Of a stretch of DNA of 64,000 bases, positions 17,766 through 26,812 are shown piece by piece. The DNA is taken from assembly GCA_942493145.1 (NCBI GenBank), contig OW818679.1, positions 1,426,001 to 1,490,000 on the forward strand, read 5' to 3'. The number at the start of each line of letters is the position of its first letter. Positions within the stretch are counted from its first letter, which is position 1. A model generated the notes under the pieces. It made no database searches and had not been told where the DNA came from. It was given only the letters and a program-made list of their open reading frames with translations. The position numbers and the translations under genes were made by a program. This DNA comes from ENR-C20 sp942493145. Its GTDB lineage: Bacteria; Bacillota; Clostridia; Acetivibrionales; DTU013.

Positions 17766-17837
17766 ATGAGGATAGTGATTGTCAAGATGCCGAATTTCTT
17801 GGGAAAGATTATCAAAAAGGTTATGCGTATGAATTGA
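17766..17837 (+). CDS. spoVM: Stage V sporulation protein M (23 aa)
   Basis: A 24-codon frame (MRIVIVKMPNFLGKIIKKVM plus RMN) preceded by AAGGGGG 8 nt upstream. It aligns without gaps to Bacillus subtilis SpoVM (MKFYTIKLPKFLGGIV...). Lys7, Pro9, Phe11, Leu12, Gly13 and Ile15 are identical, and Pro9 is known to be needed for its positioning. SpoVM is an amphipathic helix that senses forespore membrane curvature and anchors SpoIVA for spore-coat assembly. In Bacillus it also lies beside rpmB, as here (rpmB is convergent). The gene is easily missed because of its size. Confidence 0.85.
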   Translation: MRIVIVKMPNFLGKIIKKVMRMN

Positions 17838-17913
17838 GATCCACTGCTTTGTGAAAACATACTCTCTTTTTAAAAGGGAAAAGTTAAGAGTCACTTAATA
17901 ATAATGACAACAT

Positions 17914-17941
17914 AAAAAAAGCGGTTATACGCTTTTTTTAG
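17914..17941. terminator. Bidirectional terminator between spoVM and rpmB
   Basis: AAAAAAGCG-gttata-CGCTTTTTT forms a stem with A and T tracts on both sides, so it can end transcription of rpmB on the minus strand and spoVM on the plus strand. Confidence 0.8.
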
Positions 17942-17968
17942 TTGTATTAATATTTACATTTTAACAGG

Positions 17969-18163
17969 TTAAGCTTTGACTGATCTTGTGACCTTGTTTG
18001 AACGCAGGCATCTGGAGCAGACATTGACTGATTTGGGGGTTCCGTTGTCAACTATCCTGACCTTCTTTACATTGGGCTTCCAGGATCTGCTGGTCCTTCT
18101 GACTGAGTGACTTACATTGTTACCGTATACTGTTTCCTTGCTGCAAACATCGCATTTTGCCAT
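17969..18163 (-). CDS. rpmB: 50S ribosomal protein L28
   Basis: The 64-aa basic protein begins MAKCDVCSKETVYGNNVSHS and ends with CSRCLRSNKVTRSVKA. The two CxxC pairs are those of the zinc-binding form of L28, common in Gram-positive bacteria. GGAGG lies before the ATG on the minus strand. The gene is monocistronic between the hairpin at 17914 and the gap upstream of livK. Confidence 0.97.
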   Translation of the reverse strand: MAKCDVCSKETVYGNNVSHSVRRTSRSWKPNVKKVRIVDNGTPKSVNVCSRCLRSNKVTRSVKA

Positions 18164-18547
18164 CTATATCACACCTCCTTCGGATTGGAGAAATATTACC
18201 TTTTTATAGGCTAAAACAAAGCATAACTATTGTAACACAGAAGGAAGAAATCTTGCAAGGATTTTTTCTGAATGGGTTTTTAGCCGTTTTCAGGGTCAGG
18301 GTTTAACAATGTTAGCCATATTAAGAATACACAAAGCCTGAATATAAAATTTTCAGGGCTTTATTTCCTCATAAATAAATTAAATTGCTTGACACTATAC
18401 AATAAAAGACATAAAATTTTTTCAAGGTTTTCATTTGATAACAGAGTAGATTTGAGATGTAGAAGAGAATAGTGAACATGAGACATAGATGAGAATAGTA
18501 AACATGATAAACCTGTATAAAAAGGATTTAGAAAAGGAGAAATGAAA
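18164..18547. other. Intergenic region between rpmB and livK
   Basis: This 384-bp gap holds the divergent leaders of rpmB and livK. A hairpin at 18333-18364 (AAAGCCTGAA / TTTCAGGGCTTT, one bulge) ends in few T residues and is only a weak terminator candidate. Two imperfect copies of GAGAATAGT(G/A)AACATGA lie at about 18465-18481 and 18491-18507. I see no open frame or riboswitch. Confidence 0.5.
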
Positions 18548-19699
18548 ATGAAAAAGTTGTTAAGTGTAATATTAATCGCCGTTTTTGCGATGTCAATGCT
18601 TGCAGGCTGCGGAGAGACAGCCAATGCAAATGAAATCAAGATAGGTATCAACTATGAATTGTCGGGAGCTGTTGCAACATATGGACAGAGCTCAGTAGAT
18701 GGAATCGAGTTGGCAGTGGATGAAATAAATGCAGCCGGAGGTATCAATGGTAAAAAGATCGTCCTTGTCAAATACGACAACAAATCGGAACCTGCCGAAG
18801 CTACAACCCTTGCAAATAAGCTGATGACACAGGACAAGGTCATCGCAATCCTCGGACCTGCGACATCAGGCTCATTCAAGGCTGAGATACCTGTTGCCGT
18901 TAAGAACAAGATCCCGGTTGCTTCAGGTTCAGCAACACTAGATGATGTTACAGTAGACAAGAACGGCGTCAAGGAATATGCATTCCGTGTCTGCTACAAC
19001 GATTCCTTCCAAGGTACGACAATGGCCAATTACGCAACGAAAAAGTTCAATGCTAAAAAAGCAGTTGTTATAAAGGACAATTCCAGCGATTATGGCAAGG
19101 GCCTTGCTGAAAACTTCAACAAGGTATTCAAGGCAGCAGGCGGAGAGATCGTTGCCGAAGAAGCTTATGTTTCGGGCGATACAGATTTCAATGCTATTCT
19201 GACGAAAATCAAGGCTTTGCAGTATGATGTCATTTACATCCCCGGTTACTACCAGGAAGCCGGACTCATCATCAAGCAAGCTCGTGCGCAGGGTATAACA
19301 GTACCGATACTGGGCGCAGACGGATTTGATTCTCCCACGCTTCTTGAGCTTGCCGGTGCAACAGCACTTACTGATGTCTACTTCACAAACCACTATTCAT
19401 CACTTGACCAGGATCCACTTGTGCTGAAATTCATCGCAGATTACAAGGCAAAATACAATAAAGAACCCGATGCTTTCAACGCTCTCGGATATGACCTTGC
19501 CAAGTTTGTAGCAGACGGCATCAAACGTGCTGAAAAGCTTGACGGTGAGTCGGTTAAAAATGCTCTCGCAGCAACAAAAGACTTTGCAGGCGTAACCGGT
19601 TCCTTCAGCATAGACGAGAACCACAACCCTGTTAAAGCAATCGTTGTAATCGGTATGCAGAATGGCGTACAGACCACAAGCGAAAAGGTAGGATCGTAA
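18548..19699 (+). CDS. livK: Branched-chain amino-acid ABC transporter, substrate-binding lipoprotein
   Basis: A 383-aa periplasmic-binding-fold protein of the LivJ/K family. The signal sequence KKLLSVILIAVFAMSMLAGC ends in the lipobox LAGC, so Cys is lipidated and the protein is anchored outside the membrane. The mature part has IKIGINYELSGAVATYGQS, AVDEINAAGGINGKKI and ILGPATSGSFKAEIP, all typical. I use ATG 18548, which is 8 nt from AGGAG; ATG 18542 is too close to it. It is the first gene of livKHMGF. Specificity (Leu/Ile/Val or another amide-type ligand) is not certain. Confidence 0.93.
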   Translation: MKKLLSVILIAVFAMSMLAGCGETANANEIKIGINYELSGAVATYGQSSVDGIELAVDEINAAGGINGKKIVLVKYDNKSEPAEATTLANKLMTQDKVIAILGPATSGSFKAEIPVAVKNKIPVASGSATLDDVTVDKNGVKEYAFRVCYNDSFQGTTMANYATKKFNAKKAVVIKDNSSDYGKGLAENFNKVFKAAGGEIVAEEAYVSGDTDFNAILTKIKALQYDVIYIPGYYQEAGLIIKQARAQGITVPILGADGFDSPTLLELAGATALTDVYFTNHYSSLDQDPLVLKFIADYKAKYNKEPDAFNALGYDLAKFVADGIKRAEKLDGESVKNALAATKDFAGVTGSFSIDENHNPVKAIVVIGMQNGVQTTSEKVGS

Positions 19700-19706
19700 T
19701 TGGAAG

Positions 19707-19760
19707 AGGGACACTTCTCTGGCATGGAGCAGGTTCACATGTGGACGGAGAAATGTCCCT
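19707..19760. repeat. Inverted-repeat element (GGGACACTTCTC type), copy 1
   Basis: AGGGACACTTCTC (19707-19719) and GAGAAATGTCCCT (19748-19760) are 13-bp inverted arms with one mismatch. A lone left arm, GAGGGACACTTC, recurs near 19804. The element lies between livK and livH without interrupting either. Confidence 0.8.
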
Positions 19761-19861
19761 CGGATTAATGTAATAATAGGAACATGAATAATGTAGACCA
19801 AAAGAGGGACACTTCATACCGGGCAGCAGATTGCATGCGGCTGAGGAGATGGAAAAATGAA

Positions 19862-19914
19862 AAGGGACACTTCTCAACAGGGAGCACTATAACACTGTCT
19901 GAGAAATGTCCCTT
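19862..19914. repeat. Inverted-repeat element (GGGACACTTCTC type), copy 2
   Basis: AAGGGACACTTCTC (19862-19875) pairs with GAGAAATGTCCCTT (19901-19914). The arms are the same as those of copy 1 but the interior differs. It ends 22 bp before the livH start codon, so a folded transcript could reduce expression of livHMGF relative to livK. Confidence 0.8.
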
Positions 19915-19935
19915 AATCAGAGAGAGGGTTGACAC

Positions 19936-20820
19936 TTGGAACAATTCCTTCAACAGATTATAAACGGAATATCGCTGGGCAGCATATATGCGCTGATTGC
20001 TCTGGGTTATACCATGGTATACGGTATCATAAAGCTGATTAATTTCGCACATTGCGATGTTTATATGATTGGCGCCTATGTAGGCTATTTCTGCATGACA
20101 GCCCTGAAACTCGGGTTTGTGCCTTCCCTCCTCATAGCGATGGCCTTCTGTACTTTATTGGGGGTTGCTATTGAAAAGATAGCCTACAAGCCTTTGAGAA
20201 ATGCCACAAGGATAGCTGTGTTGATTACCGCTATCGGCGTTTCGCTGTTTCTTGAATACGGCACTATGTTCGTAGTCAAGGCAAATGTACGCTCATATCC
20301 GGAAATGCCGGAATTTATGACAAGGACATTCAACCTCGGCTCAGTGGTGATATCAACTCAGCAGATAATGATCGTAGGTATAACCATAATTTTGATGGCC
20401 CTGCTGCAGTTCATTGTAAAAAAGACCCGTTTAGGGAAAGCAATGCGTGCTGTTTCACTGGATGGTGATGCTGCAAGGCTGATGGGTATAAATGTAGACA
20501 CCACGATATCCTTCACCTTTGCACTTGGATCTGCACTGGCAGGAGCTGCCGGCGTCCTGGTCGGTGTATACTATAATTCAATCAACCCGCTCATGGGCGT
20601 GTTACCCGGATTGAAAGCCTTTGTAGCTGCAGTCTTTGGAGGTATCGGGCTAATACCCGGAGCTATGATTGGTGGATATTTTATAGGTGGTGTGGAAGTT
20701 TTTGTATCGGGATATGGTAACTCAATGTACAAGGATGCAGTTGTGTTTGCTATACTAATCCTGATTCTTATTATCAAGCCTTCGGGCTTGCTTGGCAAAA
20801 ATACCAAGGAGAAGGTGTAG
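19936..20820 (+). CDS. livH: Branched-chain amino-acid ABC transporter permease LivH
   Basis: A 294-aa integral membrane protein with about eight hydrophobic segments. LGSIYALIALGYTMVYGIIKLINFAH near the N-terminus is the LivH signature. The loop TRLGKAMRAVSLDGDAARLMGIN contains the cytoplasmic EAA-like contact to the ATPases. The start is TTG, with GAGAGGG 7 nt upstream. It is the second gene of the liv operon and ends just before livM. Confidence 0.95.
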   Translation: MEQFLQQIINGISLGSIYALIALGYTMVYGIIKLINFAHCDVYMIGAYVGYFCMTALKLGFVPSLLIAMAFCTLLGVAIEKIAYKPLRNATRIAVLITAIGVSLFLEYGTMFVVKANVRSYPEMPEFMTRTFNLGSVVISTQQIMIVGITIILMALLQFIVKKTRLGKAMRAVSLDGDAARLMGINVDTTISFTFALGSALAGAAGVLVGVYYNSINPLMGVLPGLKAFVAAVFGGIGLIPGAMIGGYFIGGVEVFVSGYGNSMYKDAVVFAILILILIIKPSGLLGKNTKEKV

Positions 20821-20824
20821 CCAG

Positions 20825-21793
20825 ATGAAAAAGATTTTTGAAACCAGTGGAACTAAAAAAATTGTGGCTCTGGCGCTGACATTCCTTGTTGTTCAGCTTC
20901 TGGTCTCAACCAATATTATCAATGACTATATCATTGCAACTATTGCGACCATATTCATTAACATTATCCTTGCGGTGAGCCTTAACCTTATCACAGGCTT
21001 CACAGGCCAGTTCTCGCTGGGCCATGCGGGGTTCATGTCCATCGGTGCCTATACCTGTGCCATTATCACGATGAAATATCCCACTGTTCTGGGGTTTATC
21101 GGAGGTACTCTCCTGGGCGCCTGCTTTGCGGCAGTTATCGGCTTTCTTATAGGCCTGCCGACACTTCGCCTCAAGGGCGATTACCTCGCGATTGCAACAC
21201 TGGGCATGGCTGAGATCATAAGGATTATATTCCTGAACCTCGAAATAACAAATGGTGCAGCGGGTCTCAGTGGCATTCCACAGTTCGTCAATTGGATGTG
21301 GCTCTTTATATTCACAGCCGGATCCATCGTACTGATAACGAATTTCCTCAAAACTTCCCATGGCCGTGCGTGCATTTCCATCCGTGAGGATGAGATAGCA
21401 GCAGAATCCGTGGGGATCAACACTACGAAATACAAGGTCATGGCCTTCACCATCGGCGCGTTTTGCGCTGGAATAGGTGGAGCCCTTTATGCTTCATATT
21501 TCTATTTCATCAAACCAGACCTCTTCGGATTCCTGAAATCCATCGATATTCTGGTAATTGTTGTTTTAGGCGGGCTTGGAAGCATATCCGGATCTATAAT
21601 AGCGGCTATCCTGTTAGCATTGGTATCCACATACCTTCAATCCTTTCCGGAAATCCGCATGGTCATCTATTCGCTTATACTGATAATAATCATGATATTC
21701 CGGCCACAGGGATTGATGGGGTCGAAGGAGATATCATGGAGTATATTCAACAAATTCGGGAACATCTTCAAATCCAGGAAGGAGAGGGTCTAG
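20825..21793 (+). CDS. livM: Branched-chain amino-acid ABC transporter permease LivM
   Basis: A 322-aa multispanning permease that pairs with LivH. NLITGFTGQFSLGHAGFMSIGAY and LPTLRLKGDYLAIATLGMAEI are the family blocks. The ATG at 20825 has AAGGAGAAGG upstream; the in-frame TTG at 20792 lies inside livH and has no ribosome site. It starts 4 nt after livH and ends 3 nt before livG. Confidence 0.95.
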   Translation: MKKIFETSGTKKIVALALTFLVVQLLVSTNIINDYIIATIATIFINIILAVSLNLITGFTGQFSLGHAGFMSIGAYTCAIITMKYPTVLGFIGGTLLGACFAAVIGFLIGLPTLRLKGDYLAIATLGMAEIIRIIFLNLEITNGAAGLSGIPQFVNWMWLFIFTAGSIVLITNFLKTSHGRACISIREDEIAAESVGINTTKYKVMAFTIGAFCAGIGGALYASYFYFIKPDLFGFLKSIDILVIVVLGGLGSISGSIIAAILLALVSTYLQSFPEIRMVIYSLILIIIMIFRPQGLMGSKEISWSIFNKFGNIFKSRKERV

Positions 21794-21796
21794 AAC

Positions 21797-22582
21797 ATGC
21801 CTATTCTGTCTGTTGAACGCTTGACCAAATCCTTTGGCGGACTGACTGCTGTTTCAAATGTAAATATCTCTTTGGAGCAGGGGGAGCTTGTAGGTCTGAT
21901 CGGTCCGAACGGTGCCGGAAAGACTACTGTTTTCAACCTGCTGACAGGTGTTTATGAACCTTCCTCCGGCAAGATCATACTGACGAGGGATGGAAAGGAT
22001 AAACCCCTGCAAGGCCTGAAACCTTACACAATCTGCGAAGCCGGGCTTGGCAGAACCTTTCAGAACATACGTCTGTTCAAGGATTTAACGGTACTGGACA
22101 ACGTACGAATCGCAATGCATAAAAATGTAAAATACGGCCTGCTGTCCGCATTCCTTCATCTCCCGGCCTTTAAAAGGGAGGAAGAAAAGGTACTTGAGGA
22201 AAGTATAAAGCTGCTCACTATAATGAAACTCGAAAAAAAGAAGGATGAATTCGCAAGGAATCTTTCCTATGGAGAACAGCGGCATCTTGAAATTGCACGC
22301 GCCCTTGCCACGAACCCAAATCTGCTGCTTCTTGATGAACCTGCGGCCGGGATGAATCCGGCTGAGACAGCTGAGCTTACCGGACTTATTTCCTGGATAA
22401 GGCAGAATTTCAAGCTGACCATACTTTTGATTGAACATGATATGTCATTGGTAATGAAGATATGTGAACGTATATACGTCCTTGACCACGGCATCGTCAT
22501 AGCCGACGGGACTCCGGATGAAATCAGGTCAAACAAGAGGGTAATTGAAGCCTATCTGGGGGAGGATGTCGGCAATGCTTGA
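21797..22582 (+). CDS. livG: Branched-chain amino-acid ABC transporter ATPase LivG
   Basis: A 261-aa ABC ATPase. Walker A is GPNGAGKTT, the signature is LSYGEQRHLEIARAL, and Walker B is LLLLDEPAAGMNP. The fold has the LivG-specific long insertion and the C-terminal GTPDEIRSNKRVIEAYLG. Its stop codon overlaps the start of livF, so the two ATPases are translationally coupled. Confidence 0.95.
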   Translation: MPILSVERLTKSFGGLTAVSNVNISLEQGELVGLIGPNGAGKTTVFNLLTGVYEPSSGKIILTRDGKDKPLQGLKPYTICEAGLGRTFQNIRLFKDLTVLDNVRIAMHKNVKYGLLSAFLHLPAFKREEEKVLEESIKLLTIMKLEKKKDEFARNLSYGEQRHLEIARALATNPNLLLLDEPAAGMNPAETAELTGLISWIRQNFKLTILLIEHDMSLVMKICERIYVLDHGIVIADGTPDEIRSNKRVIEAYLGEDVGNA

Positions 22583-23279
22583 AATTAAGGATCTAAATGT
22601 ACACTTTGGTGTAATACATGCTATAAAAGGAATTTCACTTACTGTAAACGATGGGGAGATCGTTACACTTATCGGAGCCAACGGCGCCGGTAAAACTACG
22701 ACACTACGCACCATATCGGGATTGAAGAAACCGACCAGCGGAACTATTGTGGTTGACGGCAAGGATATCACCAACACCTCAGCTCAGGAAAGGGTCAAGA
22801 TGGGCATATCACAAGTGCCTGAAGGCAGGAGGGTGTTTTCGGGAATGACTGTCCTTGAAAACCTTGAATTGGGTGCTTTTTTGCGAAGAGACAAGCAGGA
22901 AATCGCAAAGGACCTTAAGACTGTATATGATCGCTTTCCCATTCTGTTGGACAGGAAGAAGCAGGCGGCCGGAACACTTTCGGGAGGAGAACAGCAGATG
23001 CTTGCAATGGGCCGTGCACTGATGAGCCGCCCTAAGATTCTTTTCCTCGATGAACCATCAATGGGTCTCGCACCTCTGCTTGTGGCGGAGATATTCGATA
23101 TCATCAGGAAAATAAATGAAACGGGCACAACCATCCTGCTGGTAGAACAGAATGCAAGTATGGCACTTCAGATTGCAAACCGTGCATATGTCATGGAGAC
23201 CGGTTCTATTGTGCTTTCGGGAACCGGAGCTGAACTGATGCAGAGTGATGATATTAAAAAGGCTTATTTAGGAGGTTAG
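22575..23279 (+). CDS. livF: Branched-chain amino-acid ABC transporter ATPase LivF
   Basis: A 234-aa ABC ATPase with Walker A GANGAGKTTT, signature LSGGEQQMLAMGRAL and Walker B ILFLDEPSMGLAP. It is shorter than LivG, as expected. The ATG at 22575 is 9 nt from GGGGGAGG; the ATG at 22566 abuts that site and is unlikely. It overlaps the end of livG and is followed 4 nt later by the CBS-ACT gene. Confidence 0.95.
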   Translation: MLEIKDLNVHFGVIHAIKGISLTVNDGEIVTLIGANGAGKTTTLRTISGLKKPTSGTIVVDGKDITNTSAQERVKMGISQVPEGRRVFSGMTVLENLELGAFLRRDKQEIAKDLKTVYDRFPILLDRKKQAAGTLSGGEQQMLAMGRALMSRPKILFLDEPSMGLAPLLVAEIFDIIRKINETGTTILLVEQNASMALQIANRAYVMETGSIVLSGTGAELMQSDDIKKAYLGG

Positions 23280-23283
23280 GATC

Positions 23284-23925
23284 ATGTTTGTTCGAAACAA
23301 GATGACTGCAAATCCATTCACTGTAACTTCTGACCAAACCATACCCGATGCTGTCGAAATAATGGCGGGACATGGGATAAAGAGGCTGCCGGTCATGCAG
23401 AACGGGAAGCTTGTAGGAGTTGTTTCAAAGGAGGATATTGACAGGTCCTCACCTTCAAAGGCGACCTCCTTCAGTGCCGGCGAGATAACTTATCTTCTTG
23501 CCAGGACCAAAATAAACAAGGTTATGACCAAAGACCCTGTAACCATTTCGTCCAATGCTCTTCTTGAAGAGGCAGCAACCCTGATGCGCGACAACCATGT
23601 TGGTTTTTTGCCTGTTGTTGACGAGGGCAAGCTTGTCGGCATAATAACTGAAAGCGACATATTCGATTCCTTTATCGAGCTTCTCGGTTTCCGTGAGCAT
23701 GGAACCAGGCTGACTATCGAAGCTGATGACTCGCCCGGTATAATGGCCAATCTGACCGGCATTATCGGCAATTTGGGTGCCAACATCACACATATTGCCG
23801 TCTACCGCGGGAATGCCGGCAAAAGTGATATAGTGGTCGGCATCAATTCACTGAACACCGGGGATATGGAAAAATCAATCGAAGAACAGGGTTACACCAT
23901 ACGGTACAAGATTCAGAACAAGTGA
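23284..23925 (+). CDS. CBS-pair and ACT domain protein (AcuB-like)
   Basis: The 213-aa protein has two CBS motifs: MTANPFTVTSDQTIPDAVEIM and IKRLPVMQNGKLVGVVS, then MTKDPVTISSNALLEEAATLM and VGFLPVVDEGKLVGIITESD. A C-terminal ACT domain follows (LTIEADDSPGIMANLTGIIG). CBS pairs bind adenosine nucleotides and ACT domains bind amino acids. Its position as the last liv gene suggests sensing of energy state and branched-chain amino acids. It resembles AcuB of Bacillus, but a role in acetoin use is not supported by its neighbours. Confidence 0.88.
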   Translation: MFVRNKMTANPFTVTSDQTIPDAVEIMAGHGIKRLPVMQNGKLVGVVSKEDIDRSSPSKATSFSAGEITYLLARTKINKVMTKDPVTISSNALLEEAATLMRDNHVGFLPVVDEGKLVGIITESDIFDSFIELLGFREHGTRLTIEADDSPGIMANLTGIIGNLGANITHIAVYRGNAGKSDIVVGINSLNTGDMEKSIEEQGYTIRYKIQNK

Positions 23926-24004
23926 CATACTAAGCAACCCATTCATTAACACAGCAAACCCTTTCATTGACACAGCAAAGTTGAATATGATAATTTCTGA
24001 AAAT

Positions 24005-24050
24005 TAAAAAATCACGTCAGGCAGCTATACCTGCTCAACGTGGTTTTTTG
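24005..24050 (+). terminator. Terminator of the liv operon
   Basis: AAAAAATCACGT pairs with ACGTGGTTTTTT (one G-T pair), enclosing an inner AGGCAG...CTGCT stem. The T tract follows directly, about 80 bp after the CBS-ACT gene and before recG. Confidence 0.88.
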
Positions 24051-24081
24051 TACCAAATACTACGGTCAGGAGAGCTTTGCA

Positions 24082-26190
24082 TTGAGCAAAAGTAAAACCT
24101 CAGTAAATTTACTTCTCTCACAATCTGTACGCAGCCTCAAAGGCATTGGCGGTACAAGGGCTGTTCAGCTGGCCGGTCTTGGCATTACTACCGTTGAAGA
24201 TGCCATCACATATTTCCCTCGGGATTATGAAGACAGGAGCAACCTGAAAAAGCTATCGCAGATGGCTGATGGTGACCAGTGCTCCTTTGAAGGGATAATA
24301 GCTTCAGCCGTCAAAGAGTCACGCCCCAGGAGGGGATTGCTCATCAGCAGGGTTGCCATACGGGATGAGACGGGTAGCATAACTGCGGTATGGTTCAACC
24401 AGGGCTTTATAAAAAATGTGTTCAAGCAGGGCGAGAGATATCTGTTCTTTGGAAAGATAACGAAGAAAAGGACTTTTGAGGTGCAGAATCCCGTATATGA
24501 GAGGGCTCTGGAAAAGGAAGAGGCGGATGTCGCCGGTAGTTCAGCGAGTCCCGCAGCACCGGGTAAGACCTGCAGGATCATGCCTGTCTATTCTTCAACG
24601 GCAGGAATGACACAGAATATTCTAAGGTCTGTAATCCGGACTTCTCTTGATATTGCTGTCGCAGGTGGCGGTATTGAAGATATCATACCGTCCAGGATAA
24701 GGGAAGAATATGGCTTGGAGGGAATCAATTTCTGTCTGGAAAATATTCATTTTCCCGCCAGTGACGATGATTTCATGAGGGCAAGGCAAAGGCTCGTATT
24801 TGAAGAATTGCTGCTGCTTCAATTGAAGCTTTATGATATTAAGAACAAGCTTGGCGGGAAGCCCGAAGGAATAAGGGCAGGAGCATCACAGGAGGTGCGG
24901 GGATTAATCGACGGGCTGCCTTACGGCCTTACGTCAGCGCAAAAAAGAGTATTGACGGAAATCGAAAAGGACATGGAAAGCAGTAATGTTATGAACAGGC
25001 TGGTACAGGGTGATGTAGGTTCAGGAAAGACGATACTTGCCGCGGCATCACTGTTCAAGGCTGCCAAAAGCGGATATCAGGGAGCAATGATGGTACCCAC
25101 GGGCATCCTGGCCAGGCAGCATTATGAGACCCTGTGTCATCTGTTTGCGGGGCTGGGAGTTACGGTAGCACTTGTTACGGGGAATATGCCGCAAAAGAAG
25201 AAAACGGAACTGCTGAAGCAGATAGGTGACGGCAGTATTGATATAGTAATAGGAACTCATGCACTGCTGGAAGAGAAACTGATATTCGACCGACTGGGGT
25301 TGGTTGTGACCGACGAGCAGCACAGGTTCGGCGTCCGGCAGCGGGCAGCCCTCACCACAAAAGGGAAGACTCCGGATACCCTGGTAATGACAGCTACTCC
25401 CATACCGAGGACACTGGCGCTCATCCTCTACGGGGACCTTGATATATCAGTGCTTGATGAAATGCCTCCGGGCAGGAAACCTGTTGAAACTTTTGTCGTT
25501 GACGAAAGCAAACGATCCAGGATCAACAATTTCATCAGGAAAAATGTCAACGAAGGCCACCAGGCTTTTATAATATGCCCTATGGTGGAGGAGTCGGAAA
25601 ATATTACAGCAAAGGCTGCTGCATCAATCGCCGAGAGGCTTTCAAACCAGGACTTCAGTGATCTTTCCGTCGGATTGCTTCATGGACGGATGAAGGCTGA
25701 AGAGAAGGATAAGGTGATGGAAGGGTTTGCAGATGGAAGAATAAGCATACTTGTATCAACAACCGTAGTTGAAGTCGGTGTCAACATCCCGAATGCGAAC
25801 CTGATGGTGGTTGAGAATGCCGAACGCTTCGGTCTGGCCCAGCTGCATCAGCTGAGAGGCAGGGTTGGCAGGGGAGGTCAGCGCTCATACTGTATACTAT
25901 TCAACGAGGGCATATCGGACATATCCGCTGAAAGGATGAAAGTGATGGAAAAGACGGGAGATGGTTTTATCATCGCTGAAAAGGATCTGGAGCTCAGAGG
26001 GCCCGGCGAGTTTTTCGGCACAAGGCAGCATGGCCTGCCGGAGCTTAAGATCGCCAATCTTTACAGGGATATTGATATTTTGAAAAAAGCCCAGACTGCG
26101 GCCCGTCAGCTTCTGGAAATGGACAGGCAGCTGGAGGACATAGACAACAGGCTCATCCGGGAGAGGATGGAAGGCAATTTCAATCTATAG
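24082..26190 (+). CDS. recG: ATP-dependent DNA helicase RecG
   Basis: RecG reverses stalled replication forks and processes branched DNA. The 702-aa protein has an N-terminal wedge/OB region (LKGIGGTRAVQLAGLGITTVEDAITYFPRDYED). Its helicase domains carry VQGDVGSGKTILAA (Walker A), VVTDEQHRFGVRQR (DEQH box), VMTATPIPRTLAL and the motif VI region QLRGRVGRGGQRSYC. I place the start at TTG 24082, 7 nt from CAGGAGAG. An upstream extension to 24040 overlaps the liv terminator. rsmD follows 23 nt downstream. Confidence 0.96.
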   Translation: MSKSKTSVNLLLSQSVRSLKGIGGTRAVQLAGLGITTVEDAITYFPRDYEDRSNLKKLSQMADGDQCSFEGIIASAVKESRPRRGLLISRVAIRDETGSITAVWFNQGFIKNVFKQGERYLFFGKITKKRTFEVQNPVYERALEKEEADVAGSSASPAAPGKTCRIMPVYSSTAGMTQNILRSVIRTSLDIAVAGGGIEDIIPSRIREEYGLEGINFCLENIHFPASDDDFMRARQRLVFEELLLLQLKLYDIKNKLGGKPEGIRAGASQEVRGLIDGLPYGLTSAQKRVLTEIEKDMESSNVMNRLVQGDVGSGKTILAAASLFKAAKSGYQGAMMVPTGILARQHYETLCHLFAGLGVTVALVTGNMPQKKKTELLKQIGDGSIDIVIGTHALLEEKLIFDRLGLVVTDEQHRFGVRQRAALTTKGKTPDTLVMTATPIPRTLALILYGDLDISVLDEMPPGRKPVETFVVDESKRSRINNFIRKNVNEGHQAFIICPMVEESENITAKAAASIAERLSNQDFSDLSVGLLHGRMKAEEKDKVMEGFADGRISILVSTTVVEVGVNIPNANLMVVENAERFGLAQLHQLRGRVGRGGQRSYCILFNEGISDISAERMKVMEKTGDGFIIAEKDLELRGPGEFFGTRQHGLPELKIANLYRDIDILKKAQTAARQLLEMDRQLEDIDNRLIRERMEGNFNL

Positions 26191-26213
26191 GCATTTGAAC
26201 AGGGGGAATTTTT

Positions 26214-26777
26214 ATTCTAAGGGTAATAGCCGGCTCGGCAAAGGGCAATAGACTCAAAACTCTAAAAGGAGATGCCACGCGCCCTACGACAGACAAGGTG
26301 AAGGAATCCCTTTTCAACATATTGGCGCCGTATATTTCCGGCAGCCATGTCCTGGATCTGTTCTCCGGCTCAGGAAGCCTCGGTATAGAAGCTTTGAGCA
26401 GGGGCGCGGAATCGGCTGTGATGGTGGACCGGAGCAGGCAGAGCACTGCAATAATTTCTGAGAATCTGCAGCTTACACATCTGAATGATAAGGCCAAGGT
26501 TGTGGCGGCAGATTATGCTGATGCTGTGCGTCAGTTTTCTGCCAAGGGCTTGAAGTTTGACATGATTTTCCTTGATCCGCCATATAATAAAAATTTTATT
26601 CAGGATACGTTAAAAATTTTTAAAAATAATGATATAATTAGTGACGATAGCATTCTTGTGGCTGAACACCATTATAGCGACATACTGCCGAAGCAGGAGG
26701 GAAAGCTCATTCTGGTGAGGAGCGACAAGCATGGTGAAACTATCCTGTCATTCTACAAGGTAGAAAACAGTAATTGA
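26214..26777 (+). CDS. rsmD: 16S rRNA m2G966 methyltransferase RsmD, apparent ATT start
   Basis: The enzyme methylates G966 of 16S rRNA using SAM. The reading frame begins ILRVIAGSAKGNRLKTLKGD and continues TRPTTDKVKESLFNIL, exactly where RsmD proteins start with M(R)RVIAG. The first codon is therefore ATT at 26214, 7 nt from AGGGGG. No ATG, GTG or TTG exists in frame until GTG 26298, which would delete the conserved start. The SAM motif is VLDLFSGSGSLGIEALSRGA and the catalytic motif is FLDPPY. Encoded length is 187 aa. It lies in recG-rsmD-coaD, and coaD follows as in Bacillus ylbH-ylbI. Confidence 0.93.
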   Translation: MLRVIAGSAKGNRLKTLKGDATRPTTDKVKESLFNILAPYISGSHVLDLFSGSGSLGIEALSRGAESAVMVDRSRQSTAIISENLQLTHLNDKAKVVAADYADAVRQFSAKGLKFDMIFLDPPYNKNFIQDTLKIFKNNDIISDDSILVAEHHYSDILPKQEGKLILVRSDKHGETILSFYKVENSN

Positions 26778-26812
26778 TATAATTTGATTTTTCAGACAGG
26801 AAGGTAAGGGAC

